In this document: positions 1 through 5,942 of the stretch, piece after piece
How positions within the stretch are numbered: the first letter of the stretch is position 1
How the letters are laid out: every line of letters begins with the position of its first letter
Assembly (NCBI GenBank): GCA_040007095.1
Contig: JBDTVS010000013.1
Coordinates: 1-9,638 of the forward strand
DNA from: JBDTVS01 sp040007095
GTDB taxonomy: Bacteria > Acidobacteriota > Vicinamibacteria > Vicinamibacterales > CAVVIG01
Length of the DNA: 9,638 nt
Direction: 5' to 3'
The notes under the pieces: model-generated
What the model was told of the DNA's origin: nothing
Databases searched by the model: none
Seen by the model: only the letters and a program-made list of their open reading frames with translations
Translations under genes and position numbers: made by a program

Positions 1-2
1 TG

Positions 3-764
3 ACGACGACCAGCGCGCCGGTCAGCGTGGACTTCGGCAACGATCACATGTACGTGGCTGGGGCGACGACAGTCGATTCGTTTGCCGTGCATCGCCACAA
101 CGTCGAATGGCGAGATGGCACGACCTGGCTCGAGCTGGTTGGCGGCGGCGTTCCACCCAACGGCAGCACGGCGCAGGTTGGTGTCGTCAACGAGCGGCGC
201 CTGCTCGTGACGTTGAAGGCGGATCCGGATCCGGGCACCGTTGATGTCATTCCGCTTCGCGATGGCGCCGTCACTGGAGCGGTCTCCGCGGTCTCCGCGC
301 CTGCCGGCACGCTGACGCCATTCGGTTTCTCGGTGTATCCCGACGGCAGCGCCATCATCACGTTGGCGCACTCGCACCAGGAGGGACTCTTCCGGAACGG
401 CGCCTTTACGTCGGTCATTGCCGCCGGGCAAATGGCCCCGTGTTGGACGACCAGGGCAGGTAAATACGTTTTCACCGCAAATACGGGCAGCAAGACCATC
501 AGCCGGTTGATTGGCACCGGGAACAACATCTTCGTGGACAGTGCGATGGCCGCGTCAATTTCGACCGGCGGCGCGCCGTCGGACCTCGACGCAGACGAGG
601 GCGTCCTGGGCGTGATCGACCACGCGGGCGCGCACTCCCATTTGTCGTTGTTCGCCTACAATGCCTTTGGTGAACTCACTGCCAGTGGCGCTCCCATTGA
701 CCTCGCCGTGGCCAACGCCAACGGCGTCGCCATCATGGCGCCGCTCGACCAGGATGCGGATTGA
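3..764 (+). CDS. Beta-propeller (lactonase/YVTN-like) protein, 5' end outside window
   Basis: The frame is open to the left edge, so the gene starts upstream. The GTG at 27 is an internal codon with no ribosome binding site in front of it. About 253 residues are visible, ending in TGA at 762-764. The protein is rich in Gly, Ala, Thr and Asp with regularly spaced short beta-strand segments. Patterns such as ANTGSKTISRL, GGAPSDLDADEG and LSLFAYNAFGEL followed by ANGVAIM are what is seen in the blades of lactonase-family or YVTN-type seven-bladed propellers: a strand, a turn, then a strand ending in a hydrophobic run. The usual family length is about 350-420 residues, so roughly the first third would be missing. 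Such proteins are often exported, but the N-terminus that would show this is not here. A substrate cannot be named. The fold call is moderately sure; enzymatic activity is not claimed. Confidence 0.75.
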   Translation, partial: TTTSAPVSVDFGNDHMYVAGATTVDSFAVHRHNVEWRDGTTWLELVGGGVPPNGSTAQVGVVNERRLLVTLKADPDPGTVDVIPLRDGAVTGAVSAVSAPAGTLTPFGFSVYPDGSAIITLAHSHQEGLFRNGAFTSVIAAGQMAPCWTTRAGKYVFTANTGSKTISRLIGTGNNIFVDSAMAASISTGGAPSDLDADEGVLGVIDHAGAHSHLSLFAYNAFGELTASGAPIDLAVANANGVAIMAPLDQDAD

Positions 765-1150
765 ACAACGTCCCAGGGACGCGAGACGGGAGGCCGAGTG
801 GAGCCGCCGTCTCGCATCGTCTGCAGCGTGTCGGCGGGATCTTCATGAGAGGATCCCGCACGCGATGCGACAGTCACACCACTCTGTCGCGCCAGGCGAC
901 CAGCAGGCGATGGACGGCTTTGCCCAGGTGAACGCGTGAACGATTTCGCCCGCGGCGTTGTTCTCGCCCGAGAACCTCAGCAGGATCATGACAGGTGTCG
1001 CGGCGGGCGCCTGATGCTCGAGAAAAGTACGTCGGGCAGCCAGATCCCGGGTCCCCGTGCACTTCGCATCAACGCGGCGGTACGGTGTACGGTCGTGGAC
1101 GGCAACGCTCGTCGCAATGCTCCAGCTCAAGAACCCAGTGAACCAACGAA
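765..1150. other. Gene-free stretch with several hairpins
   Basis: No open frame here has a credible ribosome binding site or a recognisable product on either strand. Besides the hairpin at 781-815 there are two more. GGGATCTTC (836-844) faces GAGGATCCC (849-857) across an ATGA loop, nine pairs including one G-U. CAGGTGTC (992-999) faces GGCGCCTG (1006-1013), eight pairs with two G-U. The minus strand is open over 843-1130 but its translation is compositionally odd and unlike any family I know. Confidence 0.5.
781..815 (+). terminator. Hairpin downstream of the beta-propeller gene, possible terminator
   Basis: GCGAGACGG (781-789) pairs perfectly with CCGTCTCGC (807-815). Inside the loop GGC (792-794) can pair with GCC (803-805). 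It lies 17 nt after the stop codon. There is no T-run after it, so it is only a candidate for a terminator or a 3' end stabiliser. Confidence 0.4.
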
Positions 1151-1165
1151 TCGGAAGGAGGCCGT

Positions 1166-1465
1166 ATGTTTCTCGTGCGCGACATCATGTATTGCAAGCC
1201 GGGCAAAGCCCGGGCCATGGTCGACAAATTCGTGGCGCTGTCGGCCATCAGTCAGAAGATGGGCATGGGCCCGATGCGCGTCATGACCGACGTCAGCGCG
1301 GAGCGCTATTGGACCGTGGTATCGGAGATGGAGGTTCCCAGCCTGGACGCCCTGAGCGACCGGGCGACGAAGGCGATGGGGAACCCTGAATTCCAGGCGG
1401 CGATGCAGGGCTACCACGACCTGGTCGACCATGGCCGTCGGGAAATCTACACGATCGAGCAGTAA
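1166..1465 (+). CDS. Small dimeric alpha/beta-barrel-like protein
   Basis: This is a 99-residue cytosolic protein with no signal peptide. The ATG at 1166 is fixed by a strong Shine-Dalgarno (GGAAGGAGG, 1153-1161) a few bases upstream. The pattern is a first strand (FLVRDIMYCKPGKA), a helix (RAMVDKFVALSAISQ), a strand pair (GPMRVMTDV, then RYWTVVSEMEVPSL), a second helix (DALSDRATKAMGNPEFQAAM) and a final strand (REIYTIEQ). That order and length match the ferredoxin-like dimeric alpha/beta-barrel superfamily (NIPSNAP, EthD and antibiotic-biosynthesis monooxygenase-like folds). The opening phrase 'KPGKARAMVDKF' is typical of its first strand and helix. No catalytic residue can be assigned, and many members are small-molecule binding proteins of unknown role. 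It stands alone, with 400 nt of gene-free DNA before it and a hairpin after it. Confidence 0.78.
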   Translation: MFLVRDIMYCKPGKARAMVDKFVALSAISQKMGMGPMRVMTDVSAERYWTVVSEMEVPSLDALSDRATKAMGNPEFQAAMQGYHDLVDHGRREIYTIEQ

Positions 1466-1507
1466 CTCGACATCCAGTCACGGTGGACTGTCTCCTCTGA
1501 ATTACTA

Positions 1508-1532
1508 CCGGTCGCTCCGCTGTCGCGGCCGG
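1508..1532 (+). terminator. Hairpin after the small alpha/beta-barrel gene
   Basis: CCGGTCGC (1508-1515) pairs with GCGGCCGG (1525-1532), eight pairs with one G-U, around a nine-base loop, 42 nt after the stop at 1465. It is followed by AAATCG rather than a T-run, so a terminator role is plausible but unproven. Confidence 0.4.
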
Positions 1533-1662
1533 AAATCGCGGTCAACAACGGGGTGAGAGGGTACTACTTCAGCGGGGACAGGCCACTGCCCAGGCGCGTG
1601 CCAGCCAGAGAATACGCTTTTGCCCGCGCCGCGTCGAGCGTGAACGGAAGTCAGTCGCCGGC

Positions 1663-1688
1663 ATGCGCGTCCTGAGAGACGCGCGCAT
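1663..1688 (-). terminator. Hairpin downstream of the beta-barrel gene
   Basis: ATGCGCG (1663-1669) and CGCGCAT (1682-1688) form a perfect seven-pair stem around a 12-base loop. It lies about 33 nt beyond the stop codon of the minus-strand beta-barrel gene. No T-run follows on either strand. The rest of 1466-1720 holds no supported gene. Confidence 0.35.
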
Positions 1689-1720
1689 AGAATGCTGCCC
1701 GTCGGTGCACGTCGTCCTCC

Positions 1721-2326
1721 TCAGAAGCGAACGACCAGGCCACCGGAGCCGATGACGTTGTGAACCCGCGGGCCTGGGGTTGAAATCGAGAAGTTGCGCG
1801 GGCCTGTGTACACGTCACGCAGTTCACCACGGAACCCGAGCCAACCGAAGCCCCGGACGTCGATGCCACCTCCAAACTGGAGCGCGCCGGCGTTCGTGTC
1901 AAGTTGGTTGGGGTTGGGGCTACGGTCGGCCCTGAGCTTCGATTCTGAGTAGCGCGCGTAGCCGCCGCCCACCGCTCCGAAGAACGAGATCGATGAGTCC
2001 GGGCGGACTGTGACGCGGATTCCGGGCGTCAGGTACAGTGACGCGTACTCCAAAGGCAGCGATGGTCCGGCCGTGACCACTGTGAACGCTGGCGACGCGA
2101 TGAATGGCACTTCGACGGATAGACTTGCGGCGTTCGTCCGTAAGATGGTCCAGGCAAACGTCGCCTGATAGGTCGTACCTCGATCGAATTGGAGCACGGC
2201 ACCTTCGTCGGTCGCCCTGGTGGTCCCGAGCAGCAGGCCTACATCGAATCGGCTTTGCGCCGATGCGTTCCCCACGCTGAAGCTCAGCGCCGCCGACACC
2301 GCAATCACTGTCGCCTTGACCCGCAT
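1721..2326 (-). CDS. Outer-membrane beta-barrel protein with signal peptide
   Basis: The protein has 201 residues. ATG at 2324-2326 is preceded by GAGGAGGG (minus strand) at good spacing. Residues 1-23 are a Sec signal peptide: a basic start (MRVK), a hydrophobic core and an NASA cleavage site before Gln24. The mature part alternates short amphipathic strands with Gly- and Asp-rich turns. Strand-like segments include FDVGLLLGTT, TYQATFAWTIL, SLSVEVPFIAS, SLYLTPGIRVTV, ISFFGAVGGGYARYS, LQFGGGIDVRGF and FRGELRDVY. It ends in Phe (GGLVVRF), the aromatic C-terminus used for insertion by the barrel assembly machinery. About eight strands fit an OmpA/OmpW-type small barrel, although no particular subfamily is recognised. 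No partner gene is adjacent; the next gene is divergent. A role as porin or adhesin cannot be chosen from the sequence. Confidence 0.85.
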   Translation of the reverse strand: MRVKATVIAVSAALSFSVGNASAQSRFDVGLLLGTTRATDEGAVLQFDRGTTYQATFAWTILRTNAASLSVEVPFIASPAFTVVTAGPSLPLEYASLYLTPGIRVTVRPDSSISFFGAVGGGYARYSESKLRADRSPNPNQLDTNAGALQFGGGIDVRGFGWLGFRGELRDVYTGPRNFSISTPGPRVHNVIGSGGLVVRF

Positions 2327-2505
2327 GTTCGCCCTCCTCAGAGTTGTCTTCTGGTTGGACGCCGCAGCGCCGTAAGCGTTACTCGACTACTAACACACGC
2401 CCGCGTCGGCCGCCGTCGGGATCGACGACGCGATCCGGATGCTCGAAGGTCGCTGGAGGCTTATGATCCTGTTCCGCGGCTTTTCCGGCATCTCGTTTCA
2501 AACAA

Positions 2506-2511
2506 TATAAG
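2506..2511 (+). promoter_or_regulatory. Possible -10 element before the SDR-like gene
   Basis: TATAAG matches five of six bases of the sigma-70 -10 consensus and lies in an unusually AT-rich patch (2496-2511) of the divergent intergenic region. The upstream -35 region (around 2481-2488) is a poor match. If used, transcription would start about 6 nt before the ATG at 2524, giving an almost leaderless message. That would fit the weak Shine-Dalgarno there. The rest of 2327-2505 shows no gene. Confidence 0.25.
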
Positions 2512-2523
2512 ACAGGGGCCCAG

Positions 2524-3201
2524 ATGGCATTTCGCGTCTCGATCATCGGCGGCACGGGGCAGGTCGGAGCGGCGGTGGTGCGTGCGCTGGCGGCAGAGCC
2601 GTCCTGCGCTGAAGTCGTGATGGTCAATCGCACAGCGACTACTCTGACCGCAGCTCCTCGCGTGAGACAAGTGATTGTGGATACGGCTGCTGCTCAGTTT
2701 CCGGCAGAAGTGACCAAGCTGGTGCAGCGCATGGTTGCGCAAGGCGATCCCGTCTACGGGGCATCCTGTGTTGGCGTCGGTAAAGGCAGCATGAAGTGGA
2801 GCGAGGAGGAATTGAAGGCTCTCGAAATTGGGGTGGTCGGTGGTTTTGCCCGTGGTTGTCACGCCGGAGGTATCACGCAGTTTGCCCTGCTGTCGGCCGT
2901 GGGAAGCACCGCAACCAGCAGGATTCGCTATGCGCGGGCCATGGGGTTGAAAGAAGAAACGGTTCAAGCGATAGGCTTCAAAAGCCTGGCGATTTTCCGC
3001 CCGGGCATCATCGCAGGCAATGCCCACACGCCGAGCTACCTTGCTTGGTTGGGGCGTCTGATTCCTGGTCCATTCGGGACGATTGAGCAGGACGATATCG
3101 GGCGCGCCTTCGTCGCTGAATTCATCAGCAGCTCGGCCCTGAACGGGGTTGTGTGTCTCGAAAATGGGGCGATGAGACAGAGGTCTCGTGCGCTTAAATA
3201 G
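2524..3201 (+). CDS. NAD(P)-binding atypical SDR, HTATIP2-like
   Basis: The protein has 225 residues. The N-terminus is a Rossmann nucleotide-binding start, VSIIGGTGQVGAAVV, with GGTGQVG at residues 9-15. The motif FALLSAVGS (about 120-128) gives the SDR serine (Ser124), and RYARAMG (135-141) gives the tyrosine (Tyr136). The usual YxxxK lysine is replaced by Met140, so classical dehydrogenase chemistry is doubtful. AIFRPGIIAGN (156-166) is the conserved segment of HTATIP2/NAD(P)H-binding atypical SDRs, which are normally 210-230 residues, so the length is right. It is predicted cytosolic; the substrate is unknown. The ribosome binding site is weak (AGGGGC). The gene is richer in A/T-ending codons (AAG, GAA, TTG, ATT) than its neighbours, which suggests more recent acquisition. 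It is divergent from the outer-membrane barrel gene. The family call is confident; the function is not. Confidence 0.85.
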   Translation: MAFRVSIIGGTGQVGAAVVRALAAEPSCAEVVMVNRTATTLTAAPRVRQVIVDTAAAQFPAEVTKLVQRMVAQGDPVYGASCVGVGKGSMKWSEEELKALEIGVVGGFARGCHAGGITQFALLSAVGSTATSRIRYARAMGLKEETVQAIGFKSLAIFRPGIIAGNAHTPSYLAWLGRLIPGPFGTIEQDDIGRAFVAEFISSSALNGVVCLENGAMRQRSRALK

Positions 3202-3212
3202 TTCGCTATTCA

Positions 3213-3383
3213 ATGGCTGTGGCGGCGCTGACCGCAGGCGACGATGATTCGCGCGGATCGATCGGGGTCTGGGAGCGCATCAACATCGGCGTGTTTCTGC
3301 TCTGGGTCGTGGCGCTGTCAACGGCCCCGTTGCGAGCCCGGGATGCGGCGGCCGGGACCGGCCGCACGCCGGTTGCAGGCTGA
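3213..3383 (+). pseudogene. Remnant of a membrane-protein C-terminus (DUF998-like)
   Basis: A 56-codon frame runs from ATG 3213 to TGA 3381-3383, starting 11 nt after the SDR stop. No Shine-Dalgarno is visible. The translation contains SIGVWERINIGVFLLWVVAL, a short amphipathic lead followed by one hydrophobic helix, then a polar tail (PLRARDAAAG). From memory of the family, the order W-E-R-I-N-I then a hydrophobic helix ending in L-R is how many DUF998-type integral membrane proteins finish. Everything N-terminal to it is missing. A GC-only hairpin (GCGGCCG 3348-3354 with CGGCCGC 3359-3365, loop GGAC) sits near the 3' end and could act as a terminator for the SDR transcript. It could alternatively be a genuine single-helix small protein. 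The family link is tentative. Confidence 0.4.
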
Positions 3384-3560
3384 TCTCATTCACGACTCGC
3401 GGATTCGCGCGATCTGCCCGCGGCCGATCTGTCGATTGCTTCGAATGCCGAGAATAACCGGGCCCCGGTGGCCTCCCCGTTGCACACAGACCAGATAGAG
3501 GGAATCTGGCCGATGTATTCGAGTGGAAGCGAAGGACAGCGACACAAGAAGTGGGACTGA
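3384..3560 (+). other. Open frame without a start, between the remnant and the receiver gene
   Basis: The frame of the preceding remnant stays open after its TGA for another 58 codons, to a TGA at 3558-3560 that touches the ATG at 3561. It reads like plausible coding sequence (DLPAADLSIASNAENN, later QIEGIWPMYSSGSEG) but has no start codon before ATG 3513, no ribosome binding site and no recognised family. Read across the TGA at 3381, the open stretch is 3198-3560. Either it is old coding sequence with a nonsense mutation or chance openness in GC-rich DNA. Confidence 0.3.
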
Positions 3561-3962
3561 ATGAAGGGCACCATGGATATCAAGAGTCCGCAACGCGTGC
3601 TCGTCGTGGATGACGAGCCGCTCATCTGCTGGTCAATGGCGGAAACGCTGGCCAGCTGCGGCGACATCGTCACCGACGCGAAAAGCGGCGAGGAGGCGCT
3701 GCGCGCCCTGTCCAATGCCGGCGATCCGATCGACGTGGTACTGCTCGATTACAGTCTGCCCGACGTCCACGATTTGACCCTGCTCGCCACGCTTCGCCGC
3801 GTGTCGCCGAGGACACGGATGATCCTGATGAGCGTGCACTACACGGACGAGATGGCCACGGAGGCACTTGCGCTTGGTGCGACTCGCGTCGTCAGCAAGC
3901 CGATCAACATGGACGACATCCCGGCGCTCGTGCACGGTGCCGCTTCCCATCCTCCCGAGTAA
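3561..3962 (+). CDS. Stand-alone response regulator receiver domain
   Basis: The protein has 133 residues and is made of one CheY-like receiver domain with no output domain. Acidic pocket residues Asp17 and Asp18 are in VLVVDDEP. The phospho-acceptor is Asp63 in VVLLDYSLPD. The conserved Ser/Thr is Ser91 (MILMSVHY) and the conserved Lys is Lys113 (VVSKPIN). All residues needed for phosphotransfer are present. The last few residues (GAASHPPE) are a short unstructured tail. It would act in the cytoplasm as a phosphorelay intermediate or by protein contact. No histidine kinase is in the window, so its partner is encoded elsewhere. Two starts are possible. ATG 3561 abuts the preceding TGA. ATG 3573 has AAGGG about five bases upstream and gives 129 residues beginning MDIKSPQRVL; it may be the true start. 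Confidence 0.9.
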   Translation: MKGTMDIKSPQRVLVVDDEPLICWSMAETLASCGDIVTDAKSGEEALRALSNAGDPIDVVLLDYSLPDVHDLTLLATLRRVSPRTRMILMSVHYTDEMATEALALGATRVVSKPINMDDIPALVHGAASHPPE

Positions 3963-4413
3963 CGTCGCCTCTGGTCCTCACCCTTGCGATCTCGTGGGCC
4001 ATCTTCCTCCGGCTTTGTCGCGACTGTTCGTGTACGCGAGTTTGAACGCCCGCGTGCTGATCTTCGGCCGTCTGGCCACGATAGGTAGCCGCCTCCCATT
4101 TTATGAGCTGGCGTTTGGCGCCGCCCTGTCGGTTGTCGTTGTCGTGGGTTGCCGTGACGGACCCCAGGAGGGGCCTTTGGACCACGGGTCGAGTACCGGG
4201 AGGCTTGACGGGATCAATAGCCGCCGAGATCGCGGAGAAGGCACCAGACGTTTTCGGACCCTCGGCGAGCCCGGGGGGTTGAACGCCTGGAGGACCACAA
4301 GGCAACGCGCTCGAAGCACACTCCACCGAGCGCACCGATCACACTTGGCCCGGCGCTCGGCGGTGGCTGCGAAATGAGCCCGCGGGCGATCGTCGGAGGC
4401 CTACCGATGAACA
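3963..4413. other. Gene-free stretch between convergent receiver and stress-protein genes
   Basis: Open frames exist on both strands, as expected at this GC content, but none has a ribosome binding site with a recognisable product. A plus-strand stretch near 4208-4285 reads TGSIAAEIAEKAPDVFGPSA before a stop; it could be old coding sequence but matches nothing I know. The main structure is the hairpin at 4323-4366. A perfect ten-base palindrome GCCCGCGGGC lies at 4378-4387. Confidence 0.4.
4323..4366 (-). terminator. Large hairpin downstream of the universal stress gene
   Basis: CCACCG (4323-4328) pairs with CGGTGG (4361-4366) and AGCGC (4329-4333) with GCGCT (4353-4357). This makes 11 pairs with a three-base bulge (4358-4360) and a 19-base loop. 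It lies about 50 nt after the minus-strand stop. It has no T-run, so it is a candidate terminator only. Confidence 0.35.
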
Positions 4414-4425
4414 CTCACGCGTGAG
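4414..4425. repeat. 12-bp perfect palindrome over the stop codon of the stress gene
   Basis: CTCACGCGTGAG reads the same on both strands and includes the TGA stop (4415-4417, minus) of the universal stress gene. It may be a chance palindrome or a binding site for a dimeric protein; nothing else supports a function. Confidence 0.4.
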
Positions 4426-4906
4426 CGGTGGCGACCAGCGCCTCTGGCCGGATGAACTCGTGTTCTGGGTGGTGGATCGTCAGCACCGGGCAGTGGGCCG
4501 TTCGCACCACGCGCTCCGCGACGCTGCCCATGAACAGATGACTGAACGCGCCTCGGCCATGTGTGCCCAGCACGACGAGGTCGATCCGGTGCTGAACGGC
4601 ATAGTCCACGATTGCCGCTGCCGGGCCGATTGCGGCGACGACCACCGGTTTCACGTGAAGCGCGCCGTCTTCATGCTCGAGGAGATCTCCGAGTCGTTTG
4701 CGAGCCGCTTCTTCGATCTCCTCCTGCAGGTCGGGCACTCCCGCCGCGTAGGCTTCTCCGCCGTACATCAGGTAGACGCTGTCGGCGACATGTAGGACGT
4801 GCAGCGTACTGCCGAACGTCCGGGCAATCTCGCGGCCGTAGTCGAGGGCCGCGTCGGACGTTTCGCTAAAATCAGTGGCAACCAACACGTTTTGGATGCG
4901 GATCAT
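4415..4906 (-). CDS. Universal stress protein (UspA family)
   Basis: The protein has 163 residues and a single Usp domain. It begins MIRIQNVLVATDFSE, with Asp12 in the nucleotide-binding pocket. The ATP-binding signature G-x2-G-x9-G-S is intact: Gly114, Gly117, Gly127 and Ser128 within LGTHGRGAFSHLFMGS. It closes with the typical strand HCPVLTIHHP. Length is normal for the family (140-165). ATG 4904-4906 is chosen because GGAGG lies five bases upstream; a longer reading from TTG at 4916-4918 would overlap that site. UspA-type proteins bind ATP or become modified and help survival under starvation, low oxygen or oxidative stress. It stands alone and points towards the receiver gene. Immediately upstream is a terminator-like hairpin with a T6 run, so premature termination may control expression. 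Confidence 0.93.
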   Translation of the reverse strand: MIRIQNVLVATDFSETSDAALDYGREIARTFGSTLHVLHVADSVYLMYGGEAYAAGVPDLQEEIEEAARKRLGDLLEHEDGALHVKPVVVAAIGPAAAIVDYAVQHRIDLVVLGTHGRGAFSHLFMGSVAERVVRTAHCPVLTIHHPEHEFIRPEALVATAHA

Positions 4907-4911
4907 GACAG

Positions 4912-4916
4912 CCTCC
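4912..4916 (-). promoter_or_regulatory. Shine-Dalgarno that sets the universal stress protein start
   Basis: GGAGG on the minus strand is separated from ATG 4906 by five bases. It directly abuts the T6 run of the upstream hairpin, so termination there would remove the ribosome binding site from the transcript. Confidence 0.75.
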
Positions 4917-4942
4917 AAAAAAGCCCGCCTGGCGTGACGGGC
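4917..4942 (-). terminator. Hairpin plus T6 in the leader of the universal stress gene
   Basis: On the minus strand GCCCG (4942-4938) pairs with CGGGC (4927-4923) around a ten-base loop. It is followed at once by TTTTTT (4922-4917) and then the Shine-Dalgarno GGAGG. This is the only hairpin in the window with a classical T-run. It is either an intrinsic terminator for transcription arriving from upstream or an attenuator in the leader of the stress gene. The stem is short (five pairs, four of them G-C). Confidence 0.55.
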
Positions 4943-5345
4943 AATTCATCCAAGAGCACGTGGTGTGCCAGCCGCGGCGGGCCGAATAGTTTCACCGCGC
5001 GCGGCGAGGGCCAGTGCAGACGACACGTCAGAACGCCCGGCCGAGGACTATTTCGCGATCAGTGCGAAATATGCCGCGGGGTGCACCTTCCGCCGGTGCC
5101 TCCTGCTCGCGCCGTTGAGTCGCCACCGCGATCGCCGTCGTTATTCGCGTCTCTGTCCCGTCTTCCTCGGACCGTCTCGCAGGCCCCACCGACCGTCGGC
5201 CCCGTCACGGCTCCGGAGCAGGGCCGGCACGTTGCTTGCGGTAAACCGCAGCGACTGGTTGATGGCGCGCGTGATTGTTCGCAGAGATCGGTTGCGGGGT
5301 CGGCAGGCAGCGCCTCGATGGTCTGCCCGCGATGATGGTCCAGAA
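4943..5345. other. Gene-free stretch between divergent stress and NTF2-like genes
   Basis: This 400-nt region should hold the promoters of both divergent genes. No sigma-70-like pair stands out. A plus-strand frame from 4965 ends in a TGA overlapping the next gene's ATG, but its Arg/Pro/Ser-rich translation is unlike any family and it lacks a ribosome binding site. The most conspicuous element is the AT-rich inverted repeat at 5049-5071. Confidence 0.4.
5049..5071. repeat. AT-rich inverted repeat, possible operator
   Basis: TATTTCGC (5049-5056) and GCGAAATA (5064-5071) are perfect inverted arms of eight bases around GATCAGT. The arms stand out as AT-rich inside very GC-rich DNA and lie between two divergent genes. 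The arrangement suits a dimeric regulator site or a promoter-proximal hairpin. Which gene it would serve is unknown. Confidence 0.5.
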
Positions 5346-5365
5346 CGACAAAAAGGAGAAGCGGA

Positions 5366-5881
5366 ATGAAATCCTACACCCTGGGCTTTGCTCTATTTGC
5401 CGCGGTGGTTGCCGCATACGCGTCCGCTGCGGCTGCGGAGCACGCGGTGGCTCCACTCGCGGCGCTCCCACCGACAGTCAACGCCTCAAGCGTCGCGCCC
5501 GCGACTGGCGTTGAAGCGGCCATCACGACGTTGGAGCGCGAGTGGGCCGCTGCCATCGTGAAGAAAGACGTCGCCGCGCTCGGTCGACTGCTGGCCGACG
5601 ATTTCAACGGTACGAGCCCGACGGCGCACACATTTACCAAGACGGTCGCGATTGAGGATCTGAAATCTGGAAAGTACGTGGTGACATCCATGGTGCTCGA
5701 TGAAATCGCCGTCAACATCTATGGCGACGTCGCGGTGGCGTTCACCAGCCAGAAAGAATCCAGTAGGTACAGGAGCACCGACACCAGCGGGCACTATCAC
5801 TTCACGGATGTGTGGGTCAAAAAGGGCGGCCAGTGGCAAGTCGTGGCATCGCACGGCTCGCGGTTCAACGAAGGCCACTAG
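5366..5881 (+). CDS. Exported NTF2-like (DUF4440/SnoaL-type) protein
   Basis: The protein has 171 residues. AAGGAG at 5352-5357 is about eight bases before ATG 5366. Residues 1-24 form a Sec signal peptide (MKSYTLGFALFAAVVAAYAS, ending in an Ala run before Glu25). A low-complexity linker to about residue 48 leads into one NTF2-fold domain. In order these are helix TTLEREWAAAIVKKD, the hallmark ALGRLLADDFNGTSP, helix TKTVAIEDLKSG, and strands around MVLDEIAVNIYGDVAVAF, HYHFTDVWVKKGGQW and QVVASHGSRF. This is the order of DUF4440 proteins, which usually have about 120-150 residues. The hydrophobic cavity of such folds binds small ligands or is catalytic in some relatives; nothing here picks a substrate. 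Location is predicted to be periplasmic. It is divergent from the universal stress gene and followed by a broken CBS gene. Confidence 0.88.
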   Translation: MKSYTLGFALFAAVVAAYASAAAAEHAVAPLAALPPTVNASSVAPATGVEAAITTLEREWAAAIVKKDVAALGRLLADDFNGTSPTAHTFTKTVAIEDLKSGKYVVTSMVLDEIAVNIYGDVAVAFTSQKESSRYRSTDTSGHYHFTDVWVKKGGQWQVVASHGSRFNEGH

Positions 5882-5942
5882 TCATCATGAACGTTGATGT
5901 GGAGGAAGTGGTACTGGCTGTAGGCCAAGCGCCGCCGGTGCG

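Noticed and set aside
960..1000. Weak resemblance between 960-1000 and 6515-6560, where the minus strands read TCHDPAEV and TCDDPSEV
   Set aside because: Similarity is limited to about 30 bases with several mismatches and does not continue; no shared frame or structure supports a real repeat.
2461..3213. A 250-codon minus-strand frame opposite the SDR-like gene
   Set aside because: No ribosome binding site and compositionally implausible; the plus strand has a complete Rossmann protein.
3868..4377. A 169-codon plus-strand frame starting inside the receiver gene
   Set aside because: Overlaps the receiver gene in another frame, lacks a ribosome binding site, and ends in an Arg-rich stretch with no family resemblance.
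4965..5369. A 134-codon plus-strand frame whose TGA overlaps the ATG of the NTF2-like gene
   Set aside because: The ATGA-type overlap looked like translational coupling, but the product is Arg/Pro/Ser-rich without structure and there is no ribosome binding site.
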